DNA of 64,000 nt from Candidatus Aminicenantota bacterium (GCA_026393835.1 JAPKZK010000150.1:114072-178071); one strand, 5' to 3'. Numbered from the stretch's first letter, positions 1 through 8,758 are shown. The notes: generated from the letters alone by a model not told the origin. Made by a program: numbers and translations.

Positions 1-595
1 CGTAAGTCGCCATGTTGGCCAGGAGGGCCCTGCCGACCCAGGCGGTGCCGATGCAAATGGTCCCTAATTTGAATTTGGGGTAGAGTTGGCGTTTAATGAT
101 AAAGCAATCATAGCCTTTATGAGGTTCGCCTATTTCCGCGTACATGAAGGGTATTTGCTCGACGGTGATATATTTATCGGTAATTGTTCTGCGATTGATC
201 ACAAACGCATCATACCCCTGCCGGATAAACATGTCAACAGCCTGATAAAAATATGGCTGTAGGGCAATATCGACATTGGTGTAAATGAGGTATTGGGCTT
301 GACTGGATTCATATAGCCTGTCCAGAATATCTTTAATGAGGGGGAGGTTTTTTCTTTGTTTAAAGGTCTTGATATCCGTCACCGAACGGGTGAGGTTTGG
401 AGTCCTCCGAAAGATGTCGGGGAGAGGGATACGAGGTTCATCATGAAACTGGATGGCATATAAATTGATGTTGGCGGCGTCCCCGGTAAATTCCCGTGCG
501 CGACGCATGGCTTCGAAAGTAATGGGTTGGGCAATAAAGAGGTCGCTGGAATTATCGACAATCACCGGGTTAATGATGTGGGCGAAGGAAAACAT
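1..595 (-). CDS. Glycosyltransferase-like protein, 3' end outside window (paralogue 1 of 3)
   Basis: Reading the minus strand from ATG at 595 gives an open frame that runs off the window edge. It opens with FSFAHIINPVIV and carries the landmarks IAQPITFE, IYTNVDIALQPYFY and FVINRRTI. The same landmarks occur in full-length genes at 1911-2708 and 17077-17886, so this is a truncated view of an intact paralogue of about 265 residues. The family is not one I can name. The TNVDI segment after a hydrophobic strand resembles the DxD region of GT-A glycosyltransferases, and the third copy lies inside a glycan locus, so a sugar-transfer role is inferred only. No signal peptide or membrane segment is visible. 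Confidence 0.75.
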   Translation of the reverse strand, partial: MFSFAHIINPVIVDNSSDLFIAQPITFEAMRRAREFTGDAANINLYAIQFHDEPRIPLPDIFRRTPNLTRSVTDIKTFKQRKNLPLIKDILDRLYESSQAQYLIYTNVDIALQPYFYQAVDMFIRQGYDAFVINRRTITDKYITVEQIPFMYAEIGEPHKGYDCFIIKRQLYPKFKLGTICIGTAWVGRALLANMATY

Positions 596-622
596 CGTCT
601 TTTTTTTAGTTAGAGTTTATGG

Positions 623-1393
623 TTATGCGGCTAAAATTTCAAGGAACTCATCGGGTTTTGTCCATCTGGCGACCGTGGAGAGGTCTTGCAGTAATTTGAA
701 ATCTTCCGGGATCCAGATATCCAATGTATCGTCAAAGAGTGAGACGAATTGGAGCCCTTCGGGTCCGAATTTCAAATTGCTTAAGTCGTACCAGGCAGTA
801 ACCACGTGTTCCACTACGCCGCGGGATGCAGCCCGGCTTCCGCTGGAAAGTATATAAACCAGGGAACTTCTCCTGGGCATCCGGGTATGGAAATCCACGC
901 GCCAGATTTTACCCGATCTGCCGGCCGCCGATTGGTTTCGTTCAAAGGGTATTTCTTTTTCATCAAAAAAGAGTTCTATCTCTTCAGAGGTGGATTCGAT
1001 GGCGCGTGTTCTCAAAGTGAACCACAGGTCCGCAGTGCGTAGGGCGCCTTGCGAAACACGCATGACCGCTTTTGCCAGGTCATCTCCTTCTTTGATACGC
1101 GCCGACAACATACCTTTATAGAATTCAATTCCATGGTTCATACATATATCTTCGATCAATTTTAGCTGCCTGGGAGACCGTTTTATGGACAGGCTTTGCA
1201 TTTTCAACCAGCGCAGTGTTTCGCCGAAATCGGTAACGGTAGAAACTCCATCCTGTTCCAGGTAAAATAGATCGATGACATCGCCGTCCGGGTAAAGAAA
1301 AGGCGTACGAATTCGTATATAATTTTTTACTTTAGAGCACGTAAAAAGCGCGCCTAAAGTATGTGTAATGATTTCGCAAGGTGATTGTTTCAT
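623..1393 (-). CDS. DUF1828/DUF1829-type protein
   Basis: A 256-residue protein. The N-terminal third has a pattern I associate with DUF1828: DGDVIDLFYLEQDG followed by VTDFGETLRWL, around residues 36-66. The C-terminal part would correspond to DUF1829. Biochemical function is unknown; the family occurs sporadically among phage, plasmid and island genes. Its ATG overlaps the stop of the upstream gene in an ATGA junction at 1390-1393, so the two are probably translated together. The pair sits between two copies of a glycosyltransferase-like gene, which suggests it arrived as a unit. No nuclease motif, membrane segment or signal peptide is evident. The domain assignment is from memory of the pattern and is moderately sure. 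Confidence 0.65.
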   Translation of the reverse strand: MKQSPCEIITHTLGALFTCSKVKNYIRIRTPFLYPDGDVIDLFYLEQDGVSTVTDFGETLRWLKMQSLSIKRSPRQLKLIEDICMNHGIEFYKGMLSARIKEGDDLAKAVMRVSQGALRTADLWFTLRTRAIESTSEEIELFFDEKEIPFERNQSAAGRSGKIWRVDFHTRMPRRSSLVYILSSGSRAASRGVVEHVVTAWYDLSNLKFGPEGLQFVSLFDDTLDIWIPEDFKLLQDLSTVARWTKPDEFLEILAA

Positions 1394-1860
1394 ATCATAG
1401 CCCCCATACTACCGGTTGAATGGATGGAAGATGGAGGGGTGCGCAGAACACCTTCATGATGAATGTTAGCCTCGATACAGAATAACTTCCATATCCTAAC
1501 CGGATCGATCTCTCCTCCAATAATAATGTCATTGGGAATATAGGCTTCTTTATCTCTCAGCGATTCATTCCATTTGTGTTTATGTATATCGCCGATATTA
1601 ACACAGGAGGGGTTGTGATGGTCTTTGCCGATATCAAGCCCATAGATTCGACCGCTGCTGCGGTGAATAATATTGTAGCTTAAGGTTTCAATCAATAGGT
1701 TGAAGCTGCCCCTGATAAAAACCGGGTAACCGGCATCCGATTGAACATCAACCCGGAACTCGACAACCGGTGAATGGTCTTCATCTTCACTCCAGGAAAT
1801 ATCGCCGATAATCTTTTTCGTTCGGTCAGTCAGTAATATATCGAATTCATCCTGTTTCAT
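1390..1860 (-). CDS. Hypothetical protein paired with the DUF1828-type gene (possibly DUF6978)
   Basis: A 156-residue soluble acidic protein starting MKQDEFDILL. It is rich in beta-prone segments such as VVEFRVDV and GYPVFIRGSFNLLIE, and has an HKHKW motif near the middle. I do not recognise an enzymatic motif. Small proteins of this look are encoded directly before DUF1828 proteins, and DUF6978 is my best guess at the family, from memory and unverified. The 4-base stop/start overlap with the downstream gene indicates a two-gene operon and makes a functional partnership likely, for example an immunity/effector or two-subunit arrangement. That partnership is inference. Confidence 0.55.
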   Translation of the reverse strand: MKQDEFDILLTDRTKKIIGDISWSEDEDHSPVVEFRVDVQSDAGYPVFIRGSFNLLIETLSYNIIHRSSGRIYGLDIGKDHHNPSCVNIGDIHKHKWNESLRDKEAYIPNDIIIGGEIDPVRIWKLFCIEANIHHEGVLRTPPSSIHSTGSMGAMI

Positions 1861-1910
1861 TTCATTCCACCTTCACATATTATACACCAAATTGATTGGG
1901 AATTCCATTT

Positions 1911-2708
1911 TCATTTCTCCAATTGTAGGAAGAAGCGTCCGGGTAATTTTGTGCGGTCAAAGGGACCGTATTTTTGATCAAAGTCCACAAGTATCCGCCG
2001 GCATTCGCTTTTATTATGTTCCAGGTAATCATCCCATTGCGGGTCTTGCCATACTTTGTCATTGCCGATATGAAATGTCAGGTGAAGGTCTTCAAAAACC
2101 GTGAATCGTTTGGCGAAACAAGCCATATTGGTAATCATGACTCTGCCGATCCAACCGGAACCGATACAGGCGGTTCCTAACTTGAACCGGGGATAGAGGG
2201 AACGGTGAAAGACAAAACAATCCCAGCCCTGGTGTTTTTCGCCAATTTCCGCTAACATTTGAGGAATCTCTTCCAAAGTTTTGTATTTACCTGGGATAGT
2301 CCTGCGATTGATAATAAAGGCATCATACCCCTGTCGGATAATGTGGGAAACCGTTTGGTAAAAATAGGGCTGCAAAGCGATATCCACGTTGGTGTAAATC
2401 ATATATTCGGCGCTGCTGGATTCATACAGCCTGTCCAGGATGTCTTTAATTAACGGCAGATTCTTCTTTTTTAAAAAAACGCCGACATCGGGCACGGAGC
2501 GGCTTAAATCACACGTCCGGATAAAACTCCCGGGCAAAGGGATACGTTCTTCATCGAAATATTGAACCGCATATAATTCGACGTTTACCCGGTTCCCGGC
2601 GAATTCCCGCGCCAAGTGCATGGTTTCAAAGGTAATGGGTTGGGCAATGGAAAGGTCGCTGGTATTAGCGACAATCACGGGATTGATGATGTGGGCAATG
2701 GATAACAT
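1911..2708 (-). CDS. Glycosyltransferase-like protein (paralogue 2 of 3)
   Basis: A complete 265-residue copy of the family also seen at 1-595 and 17077-17886. Shared landmarks are AHIINPVIVANTSD at the start, then IAQPITFETMH, RIPLPGSFIRT, MIYTNVDIALQPYFY, DAFIINRRTIPG, WDCFVFHR, and a C-terminal block ending YGPFDRTKLPGRF. The fold looks GT-A-like, with the TNVDI segment as a possible metal/nucleotide-sugar site. The protein could instead be a non-catalytic relative. It is cytoplasmic by sequence. It begins 10 bases after the stop of the receiver-like gene at 2718-4490, so it may be read from the same transcript, although its ancestry is with the glycan genes. Confidence 0.7.
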   Translation of the reverse strand: MLSIAHIINPVIVANTSDLSIAQPITFETMHLAREFAGNRVNVELYAVQYFDEERIPLPGSFIRTCDLSRSVPDVGVFLKKKNLPLIKDILDRLYESSSAEYMIYTNVDIALQPYFYQTVSHIIRQGYDAFIINRRTIPGKYKTLEEIPQMLAEIGEKHQGWDCFVFHRSLYPRFKLGTACIGSGWIGRVMITNMACFAKRFTVFEDLHLTFHIGNDKVWQDPQWDDYLEHNKSECRRILVDFDQKYGPFDRTKLPGRFFLQLEK

Positions 2709-2717
2709 TATTTTATA

Positions 2718-4490
2718 TTATCTCTTTTTTCCAAAATCATGATCAAACGCTGAGCGTGAAATATAATGAGAATATTTTAAAAGTATTGCTTCCGCCTGCG
2801 GTCTGCAAAGTCTTCTTATTCTGCGGCAATCATATGTTATGGATTCCTTTCCGTTTTTAGTAAGGTCTATTTTCGGTTTAAATAAACCGTTGTCTTCATG
2901 GGATGATTTGGGCAATAAATGCTTTTTAAGGAATGCTTCATCAAATCCCTTACTTTTAAGCTCTATGCATTCTTCAATAATCTCATCAAACCTATCTTTT
3001 AGTTTTTTAAAACGATATTTCCATGCGGGAATAATTTCACTGGGACAAATATAATCGGACGACATCCTTGCTAAACCTTCTTTGTTAAAGACACACAAAT
3101 CGATAATACACAGCAAAACTGAATATGTCTTTTGAAGATCGATATATTGAGGTGTTCCGCTATTCGCATCGAAATATAAAATTTCAATACAAAACTCGTT
3201 TTGAGGACAGGTACCATTGAAGATTTCCGCCAGTACTGCCTCATGAAAATTGTATGCTCGCTTTCCTTCCAAATTTTTAGAAGTCCGTACCATCAAATTA
3301 CAAGGTTGGGCAATAAGAATAAATTTTCTTTGAGAAGTGCTTGCAGTTTTTATAAAAATATCTCCTAAGCCAATGGGCATATGTAAACCATTTATTTGTT
3401 TTCCCTCTTCATAATATTCTAGTTGATGTATTTTTTTTAATTCGCTTTGATTCCACAGGGTACTTTCTTTCGATATTTTACTAATCTCTCGGATTCTGGC
3501 CGTAGAATTGAGTAATTCTTTGCTTTTCATTATTTCTTGGCGGATGAAATTTTTTTGATAAATGTTATACAGCCTGAATAATGTATCCGTTTCCCATATC
3601 CCTTCATCATAAGCAGACCGGAAAACAATTTGTTCGAAATCATAAATACTAAGTTTATCTAACTCTTTTTTTGATTGGTCAAGAGATTCTTTGAGGATTA
3701 CAGAGGTTTGATCTTTAAGGGTCTTACAATATTTGCTCAATATAGTGCGCCTCACCCCCCGGACAAAACCAGGTTTATCTTCGGTTAAATTCCTTTTAGC
3801 AATCAGAACGAGCCGATCTTTATCGATACCAGGGTCTCTAGCAAAGTCATCCCATCTCTTATATTCTTCATAAGGTTCGAAGGTATGGCTCAACAATCCA
3901 CACATGATGGGAGTATTGCGATGCTTTTCAAACAAACTTTTGATTATATTTATGCCTCCGTCATTAGTTCCACCGCATTCACTCTCATTCGAATAATCCT
4001 GGTCGAAAAGAAAAAGAGTTCCTTTTTTTTCCAGATCATCATCTATAAGTAACTCACCGCCGCGACCATAATCCTTCGTCCATTGACTGTAAGACAATTT
4101 TTTTAAGTCTATGTTTCGTAATTGTTTCAATAACTCTTCTAAAGCCCCTAAATAGTCCTCGTCTTTTTTTTGATTATCGTGATTAGGGAATCCGGGTATA
4201 AATTGAATCAACTGTTCATAGAGGCTTTTGCGTTTTGCATTATCGGCATCCGACCAGATTCCTGTTAATTGATTTTTCCAATGGGCATCATCGTCCCAGA
4301 TTAAATTCCCCAGTTCCTCTACACCATTTTTTATCTTTGTCTTGATTTCTTCATCGGAAGCAATATACCCTATAAAATCATTTATGGTATATTCATCGAA
4401 CTCCCGATACTGATCATCTACGCAGATAATTTGTTTTATTTTTTCGAGTTCGAATAATTTTCCTAATGCTTCAATTTCCTTATCCATCAT
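2718..4490 (-). CDS. Receiver-like response protein of a methyltransferase/GHKL module
   Basis: A 590-residue protein. The N-terminal region looks like an expanded receiver domain: IICVDD (acidic pair D25-D26), LFLFDQD (candidate phospho-acceptor D163), a conserved-type Ser/Thr in GLLSHTF near 201-203, and a lysine in LIAKRN (K232). About 130 residues are inserted between the acidic pair and the acceptor strand, against roughly 40 in ordinary receivers. The remaining 350 residues are not recognisable. They include KFILIAQPCNLM near the middle and a basic end with RRIRRLCRP and ISRSAFDHDF. No DNA-binding helix-turn-helix or PD-(D/E)xK core is obvious. Its start overlaps the stop of the GHKL gene by 11 bases, so the kinase-like protein is the natural partner. 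The C-terminal half is the probable effector. Confidence 0.6.
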   Translation of the reverse strand: MMDKEIEALGKLFELEKIKQIICVDDQYREFDEYTINDFIGYIASDEEIKTKIKNGVEELGNLIWDDDAHWKNQLTGIWSDADNAKRKSLYEQLIQFIPGFPNHDNQKKDEDYLGALEELLKQLRNIDLKKLSYSQWTKDYGRGGELLIDDDLEKKGTLFLFDQDYSNESECGGTNDGGINIIKSLFEKHRNTPIMCGLLSHTFEPYEEYKRWDDFARDPGIDKDRLVLIAKRNLTEDKPGFVRGVRRTILSKYCKTLKDQTSVILKESLDQSKKELDKLSIYDFEQIVFRSAYDEGIWETDTLFRLYNIYQKNFIRQEIMKSKELLNSTARIREISKISKESTLWNQSELKKIHQLEYYEEGKQINGLHMPIGLGDIFIKTASTSQRKFILIAQPCNLMVRTSKNLEGKRAYNFHEAVLAEIFNGTCPQNEFCIEILYFDANSGTPQYIDLQKTYSVLLCIIDLCVFNKEGLARMSSDYICPSEIIPAWKYRFKKLKDRFDEIIEECIELKSKGFDEAFLKKHLLPKSSHEDNGLFKPKIDLTKNGKESITYDCRRIRRLCRPQAEAILLKYSHYISRSAFDHDFGKKR

Positions 4491-6984
4491 TCATACTCCC
4501 GGTAAAATCTATTTCAAATATGTATAATCGATGATGTTGGTTACGATCCGGCAGCAATTTGATCGTACACCCCTCCGCATCTAGAAATTGTTGAACTATA
4601 AATAATCCTAATCCGCGGCCTTTCCCTTTGCCTTTTGTTGTTACAAAGGGTTCAAATAAAGTTGTTTCCACGGATAGATCAACTCCTCTACCTGTATCGG
4701 AAAACCTGACATAGGGTTTATCAATGGTTATATTTATCGCTGCCCCGTCGATATTCTTTGTTCTTAAATCTTCACGCAGCCAGTACTCACTATTTAGAAA
4801 GAGATTGTCAAAGATTTGCGTCAATTTACCCCGGTTAATATGGATATGAAAATCGACAGCATTATCAGGGTTTATTCGAACATTGATTTTATTGTTTTTT
4901 AAACGGTAATGGTAAAACGATTCGATTTCGTTGAAAAAGGATAAGATTTCAATTTTCTCTCTCTTTTCGCGGACATAATTTAAGGAAGGAGCAAGATGGG
5001 CTAATTGCTTGCGCAACGTCTCAACAGTTGTTTTTACGTGTTCAATAAAGGTAAGGATGACGGGATCTTTCACGGGTTGCCTTTTTATGTGACCGTAAAT
5101 ATTCAATGTTTGCTGCATCAGTCGGTCCGCGATAGTGTTAATCTCGTGGGAGAGTGCTTCGGCGGTTAATCCCAGGCTGGCGGTTTCAAAGTAATCAGCC
5201 ACTTGTTCCCGCAGGATAATTACCTGGCTTTCCAGTACTTTAACCCTGGCTTCCAGGTCGCCGATCTCCTTTAAATAATCATCCACCTGGAATACAATTT
5301 TCTCTGCTTCCCCGATATGTCCTTTAAGAAGATTTACCGATGCTTTCAATTCTTTTATACCGGGGGAGTTGTCCGGGAGATTTCCCGCGATAGACGAAAT
5401 CGTTTCTTGCTCTTCAGCAACTTTATTTTTCAAAATGACTTTCAAATCATCGACTTTTGTGTGGTAGGCAGAGGCATGGGCTAAGTTCCGGCAGATTTGC
5501 CGGGATAATTCTTCGGGGGAGATGCCACTGTCGACTTTAGCAATTTCCGCTTGCCTGTTTTTATAAAATTCTAGCCAACAGCGTCTAAGAAACTGTTGGA
5601 CGTCACCGGTAAATTTAACAAATTCCCCAAGAATCTTGAAAAAGTTATTATAATAAGGGTTTTTCTTAAATCCTTCCCTGTCGGTGGTTTCAACCAGGTT
5701 TTTATTTTCTTTCGCGGATAAGGCTATATACCCGATGGTGTTTTCCACTCTCAGCCCGTAGTAAGATCTCCCCGATGTGGATTGTTTTCCAAGCTCGAGC
5801 CAATCCCTATCAACTCTTATCCCAAAACCGTCTCGATATACTTTTATACCATAAAGATTTTTAATTAACTTTTTGTACTCAGAAGGAATATTAAATATAT
5901 TATTTTGAGTAAGGTTTTTTTGACCCAGATCGAATGAATCTATCCTACCTGTAAATTTACCTGGATTTGCGGCTTCCTCATCTAGAAACTCTAAAGAATC
6001 TATATCTTTAAATAGGAATTTCTTCTGATATTCTACGAACCAGCCATCTTCTTCCGACTTTTTCAGTTCCCAAGCTTTCGCTTTAGCCAGTGTACTCAAA
6101 TAATCGAAGAATTTTTTACCTTGATCTACTTCAACCAATTGGCTGAAAGCCGCTAACTTTTTCGCTCCTTGTGGCGGACGAAGGAAACTGAGTCGAACTT
6201 TGCCTTTTATTTCAAAATTTTCCCCATCAAAATTTAATGAATAATTGACTTGAGAAGCATTAAGAATTTTTTTGTTGAAAGAAGCGAAAGCAAGCTCAAT
6301 ATCGTTACCATTTAGTTTAACAGCAATACTAAATTTTTCTATTTTATGATAAGGGGACAGCATCATGGAAAGTTCTGTTGCGAGCGTATCTTTTGCCTTA
6401 TCTGCTTTAAAAAAATTTTGTTCTTTCAATTCGGATATTAATAGTAATGTTCCTTTATTTCCTGTTGATGGTATTTTTTGCGTATAAATTTCAACATCAT
6501 CAAGCTTACTTTTATTTTCAAAATCTCTCCATGAAAAAGCAACGTGATATTGAAACGGCTCATCCTCGCGTTTTGTGAAAATTTCCAGGTTATAGCCGAG
6601 TCGCTGCGCCCCTAATCGACCAAGCCCTTTATCCCCCAAAGGTGTCCTTCCTTTTGAGGTTGTCCTTCCCCGGTCTTTCATATCACGTTTCATGGAATTG
6701 GAAATGGTAAGCCAGCCGTTTATAATGGTTTCCATATCCATCCCCTCGCCCCCATCTCTTATGGTGATGAACCCTTTGGCGCCGCGAAAATGTGAATTTT
6801 CAACATCATTACGCCTTTCTGTCGCAATTTCTACGGTTACATAAGGAGAATCGGCGTCATACGCATTTTTTATCAACTCCACCAGCGCCTGGACCGGGTC
6901 GCTGATAAGGCTTTCTCCTAACTGGAAAATGATCGAAGCATGGATGTTGAAATGGTTTTTGTTATCGTCGCTAGAGTTTTCCAT
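4480..6984 (-). CDS. Double-GHKL protein: Hsp90/MORC-type ATPase fused to histidine-kinase module
   Basis: An 834-residue protein with two ATP-binding folds. The N-terminal GHKL ATPase shows ELIKNAYDAD (37-46, N-box), IRDGGEGMD (76-84) and GDKGLGRLG (118-126), the layout of Hsp90/MutL/MORC-like ATPases. The middle is helical and probably coiled coil (about 480-600). The C-terminal part is kinase-like: an H-box LSHEINT, an N-box around DNLFLNSEYW, FSDTGRGVD near 762, and KGRGLGLF. It can therefore be read as a sensor kinase whose input domain is itself an ATPase. I place the start at ATG 6984, giving a TGATG junction with the methyltransferase stop; the more upstream codon at 6987 is TTG. It partners the receiver-like gene downstream. 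The protein looks soluble, so it would sense something cytoplasmic. Confidence 0.75.
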   Translation of the reverse strand: MENSSDDNKNHFNIHASIIFQLGESLISDPVQALVELIKNAYDADSPYVTVEIATERRNDVENSHFRGAKGFITIRDGGEGMDMETIINGWLTISNSMKRDMKDRGRTTSKGRTPLGDKGLGRLGAQRLGYNLEIFTKREDEPFQYHVAFSWRDFENKSKLDDVEIYTQKIPSTGNKGTLLLISELKEQNFFKADKAKDTLATELSMMLSPYHKIEKFSIAVKLNGNDIELAFASFNKKILNASQVNYSLNFDGENFEIKGKVRLSFLRPPQGAKKLAAFSQLVEVDQGKKFFDYLSTLAKAKAWELKKSEEDGWFVEYQKKFLFKDIDSLEFLDEEAANPGKFTGRIDSFDLGQKNLTQNNIFNIPSEYKKLIKNLYGIKVYRDGFGIRVDRDWLELGKQSTSGRSYYGLRVENTIGYIALSAKENKNLVETTDREGFKKNPYYNNFFKILGEFVKFTGDVQQFLRRCWLEFYKNRQAEIAKVDSGISPEELSRQICRNLAHASAYHTKVDDLKVILKNKVAEEQETISSIAGNLPDNSPGIKELKASVNLLKGHIGEAEKIVFQVDDYLKEIGDLEARVKVLESQVIILREQVADYFETASLGLTAEALSHEINTIADRLMQQTLNIYGHIKRQPVKDPVILTFIEHVKTTVETLRKQLAHLAPSLNYVREKREKIEILSFFNEIESFYHYRLKNNKINVRINPDNAVDFHIHINRGKLTQIFDNLFLNSEYWLREDLRTKNIDGAAINITIDKPYVRFSDTGRGVDLSVETTLFEPFVTTKGKGKGRGLGLFIVQQFLDAEGCTIKLLPDRNQHHRLYIFEIDFTGSMNDG

Positions 6985-8324
6985 CAAGAATTTCCCTTCT
7001 TAAAAATGAGTATTGTTTCCATGCGCATGGTACTGGATATGTTGTTTTTTACCGCCATTCGTTTGGAAGGAATCACACGGTTGAGCGTTACTATCTTAAT
7101 TGCTCCCCGCGCCAATAAAAACTCGGAAAGGATTTTATCCATGGCGATGGTTCTTTTTCCCACACGCCTGTTTCCGACCGTCCAGGCCATATAAGCCCCT
7201 GGGTTTAAAGCACTTAATATCGGATCGATGCATTTATTCAAATCCCTGCAGAACGCAGACACCCTGATAGTTCTATCCCTGGGTTCTTCACGTAAACTTT
7301 TAATGGTTTGCGAAAAAGTTTTTGAAATTTTTGTTAATTCCCCGGATGCTTCGATAGCGGCATTTCTAATTCCTCCCAGGCTTCTTCGATCGATTTCATG
7401 TGTTGTGGAAAGGAATGAATCATCCGTGATACTGTCGATATCTGCTTTTTCTATCCACTGGAGGGGCAAATAAGAATATTGTCCGTAAGGAACGGTTGAG
7501 ACATTATCTCCATAGGGCGGAGACGTAACCAGCAGATCAAACCGGTCTTTATTATGATTAGGGCTTAGGGGTGATTTTGCCGAATCCGCCAGTTTTATAT
7601 CGATCGTTCCTCTAAATTTGGATTTTTCCAGGAATCCTTTTTCCCCTAATAATTTTTTTATTTCCGAGAGTTTCACAAGATTGTTTTGAATGATATTTTT
7701 AAAAGTCTCTACCGGCGAAATATTCCTTTCATGTATTTCAGGGGAAGGACGAATGTGAAGCTTGAACGTCGAAGTCCGTGAATTACTTGATAAACGAACG
7801 GTTTCGGCAAGGGCAACCCAAAAAAAACGTCTGCTCCATATGGAAGTTTCTAACCGTATCGCCCGTCTTATGCGTGAAAGTTCCACGGAGGTATCATGCC
7901 GGAACCATTTAAATATATTGGGGAAATCGATGTCTATATGGTGGCTACTGTCCTCTGCGATAATATTGAGAAGTGTTTCAATTTTTTTGTGGAGCGCTTT
8001 TTCAAAAAAAGGGCCCTTTTTGGTCTGACAAATTAAAACGGCCAGAGGATTAATATCCTGCCCGACAAAATCGAGCCCTTGCAGCATGGATTCGGTCATA
8101 ACTGTCCCGGAGCCAACAAAAGGGTCATACACTTTTTTAATACCCGGGGCAAATTCCCGTATTACTTTGATTAATTCTCCCTGCATCTGGGGAACCATCA
8201 TGGCTGGGTACTGGAGATAAGCATGCGCATGCTCTCGAACTGCTTTCCCACGAAACGACCAATAATCTCTATCGTCCCTGGCATAAGACATAAGACGTTT
8301 TTTTAATGCGCTGTCCGTATTCAT
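6984..8324 (-). CDS. DNA methyltransferase (amino-methyltransferase, SPPY type)
   Basis: A 446-residue protein with the two signature motifs of DNA amino-methyltransferases: the SAM-binding DPFVGSGT (67-74, followed by D90 in VGQDINP) and the catalytic TSPPYGD (267-273). TSPPY usually indicates N4-cytosine methylation, but N6-adenine is possible. Motif I comes first and about 190 residues separate it from motif IV, so the target-recognition region probably lies between them, as in the alpha arrangement. The N-terminal HAHAYLQYPAMM block is typical of this class. It is the first gene of a tightly overlapping trio with the GHKL and receiver-like genes. No restriction endonuclease is recognisable nearby, so this is not a plain restriction-modification system. 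Confidence 0.85.
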   Translation of the reverse strand: MNTDSALKKRLMSYARDDRDYWSFRGKAVREHAHAYLQYPAMMVPQMQGELIKVIREFAPGIKKVYDPFVGSGTVMTESMLQGLDFVGQDINPLAVLICQTKKGPFFEKALHKKIETLLNIIAEDSSHHIDIDFPNIFKWFRHDTSVELSRIRRAIRLETSIWSRRFFWVALAETVRLSSNSRTSTFKLHIRPSPEIHERNISPVETFKNIIQNNLVKLSEIKKLLGEKGFLEKSKFRGTIDIKLADSAKSPLSPNHNKDRFDLLVTSPPYGDNVSTVPYGQYSYLPLQWIEKADIDSITDDSFLSTTHEIDRRSLGGIRNAAIEASGELTKISKTFSQTIKSLREEPRDRTIRVSAFCRDLNKCIDPILSALNPGAYMAWTVGNRRVGKRTIAMDKILSEFLLARGAIKIVTLNRVIPSKRMAVKNNISSTMRMETILIFKKGNS

Positions 8325-8409
8325 TTTTACCTTACCGGTTCCCGGTATAATCTAATAAAAGCTTTGACTCAAGCATATTACTTTATATCATGCTTTTAAA
8401 AAAAATGAA

Positions 8410-8469
8410 ATCCCTTAAATTGGTGCTTGTTCTTCGGCGGATCACAAATGCTTCATATCCTTGTTGATG
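8410..8469 (-). pseudogene. Remnant of the glycosyltransferase-like family
   Basis: Minus-strand translation contains HQQGYEAFVIRRRT, which aligns with IRQGYDAFIINRRT and MFIRQGYDAFVINRRT in the three larger copies. At DNA level the stretch around 8440-8462 also matches the copy at 1-595 closely. Nothing else of the family remains on either side. It lies between the methyltransferase gene and the DUF2188 gene, so the trio is bracketed by family sequence: this scrap upstream and the intact copy at 1911-2708 downstream. Confidence 0.55.
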
Positions 8470-8474
8470 GGCTG

Positions 8475-8699
8475 TTAGATTTTTATACTGGCTTTTTCCC
8501 ATTTCTGGATTGTACCGTCTTTGTGATGAATAACCACGTCTAGTCCCAGAGGTATAAATTTTAAAGCATTTTTTACAGCCGCGTCTTTCCGGGAATAGAT
8601 TTTTGTTGCACGCATCGCTCCATGCTTTCTTATAACCCACCCTTCGCCCCTCTTCATGACATGAACTATTTTTGAATTAACACTGCTTTCTTTTTTCAT
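8475..8699 (-). CDS. DUF2188 family small protein
   Basis: A 74-residue protein with the DUF2188 pattern: a strand VHVMKRGEGWVIRK, then RATKIYSRKDAAVKNA, then DVVIHHKDGTIQKWEK. Members are small alpha/beta proteins, often the only domain present; their role is unknown, although some are reported in stress or mobile contexts. The length is normal for the family. The gene stands alone, with a glycosyltransferase-like scrap downstream and glycan genes upstream, and could be a passenger of the accessory region. An alternative frame across the same bases (start 8640) is a shadow except for the remnant noted separately. Confidence 0.75.
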   Translation of the reverse strand: MKKESSVNSKIVHVMKRGEGWVIRKHGAMRATKIYSRKDAAVKNALKFIPLGLDVVIHHKDGTIQKWEKASIKI

Positions 8700-8758
8700 T
8701 TTCTGTCCTCTGAAGAATCCAATTTCTAACTCCAGTCTAAAGTGTACATGAAATAGAC

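Noticed and set aside
6984..8324. Ordinary type II restriction-modification system
   Set aside because: The methyltransferase has no adjacent recognisable endonuclease, and its partners are a GHKL kinase-like and a receiver-like protein.
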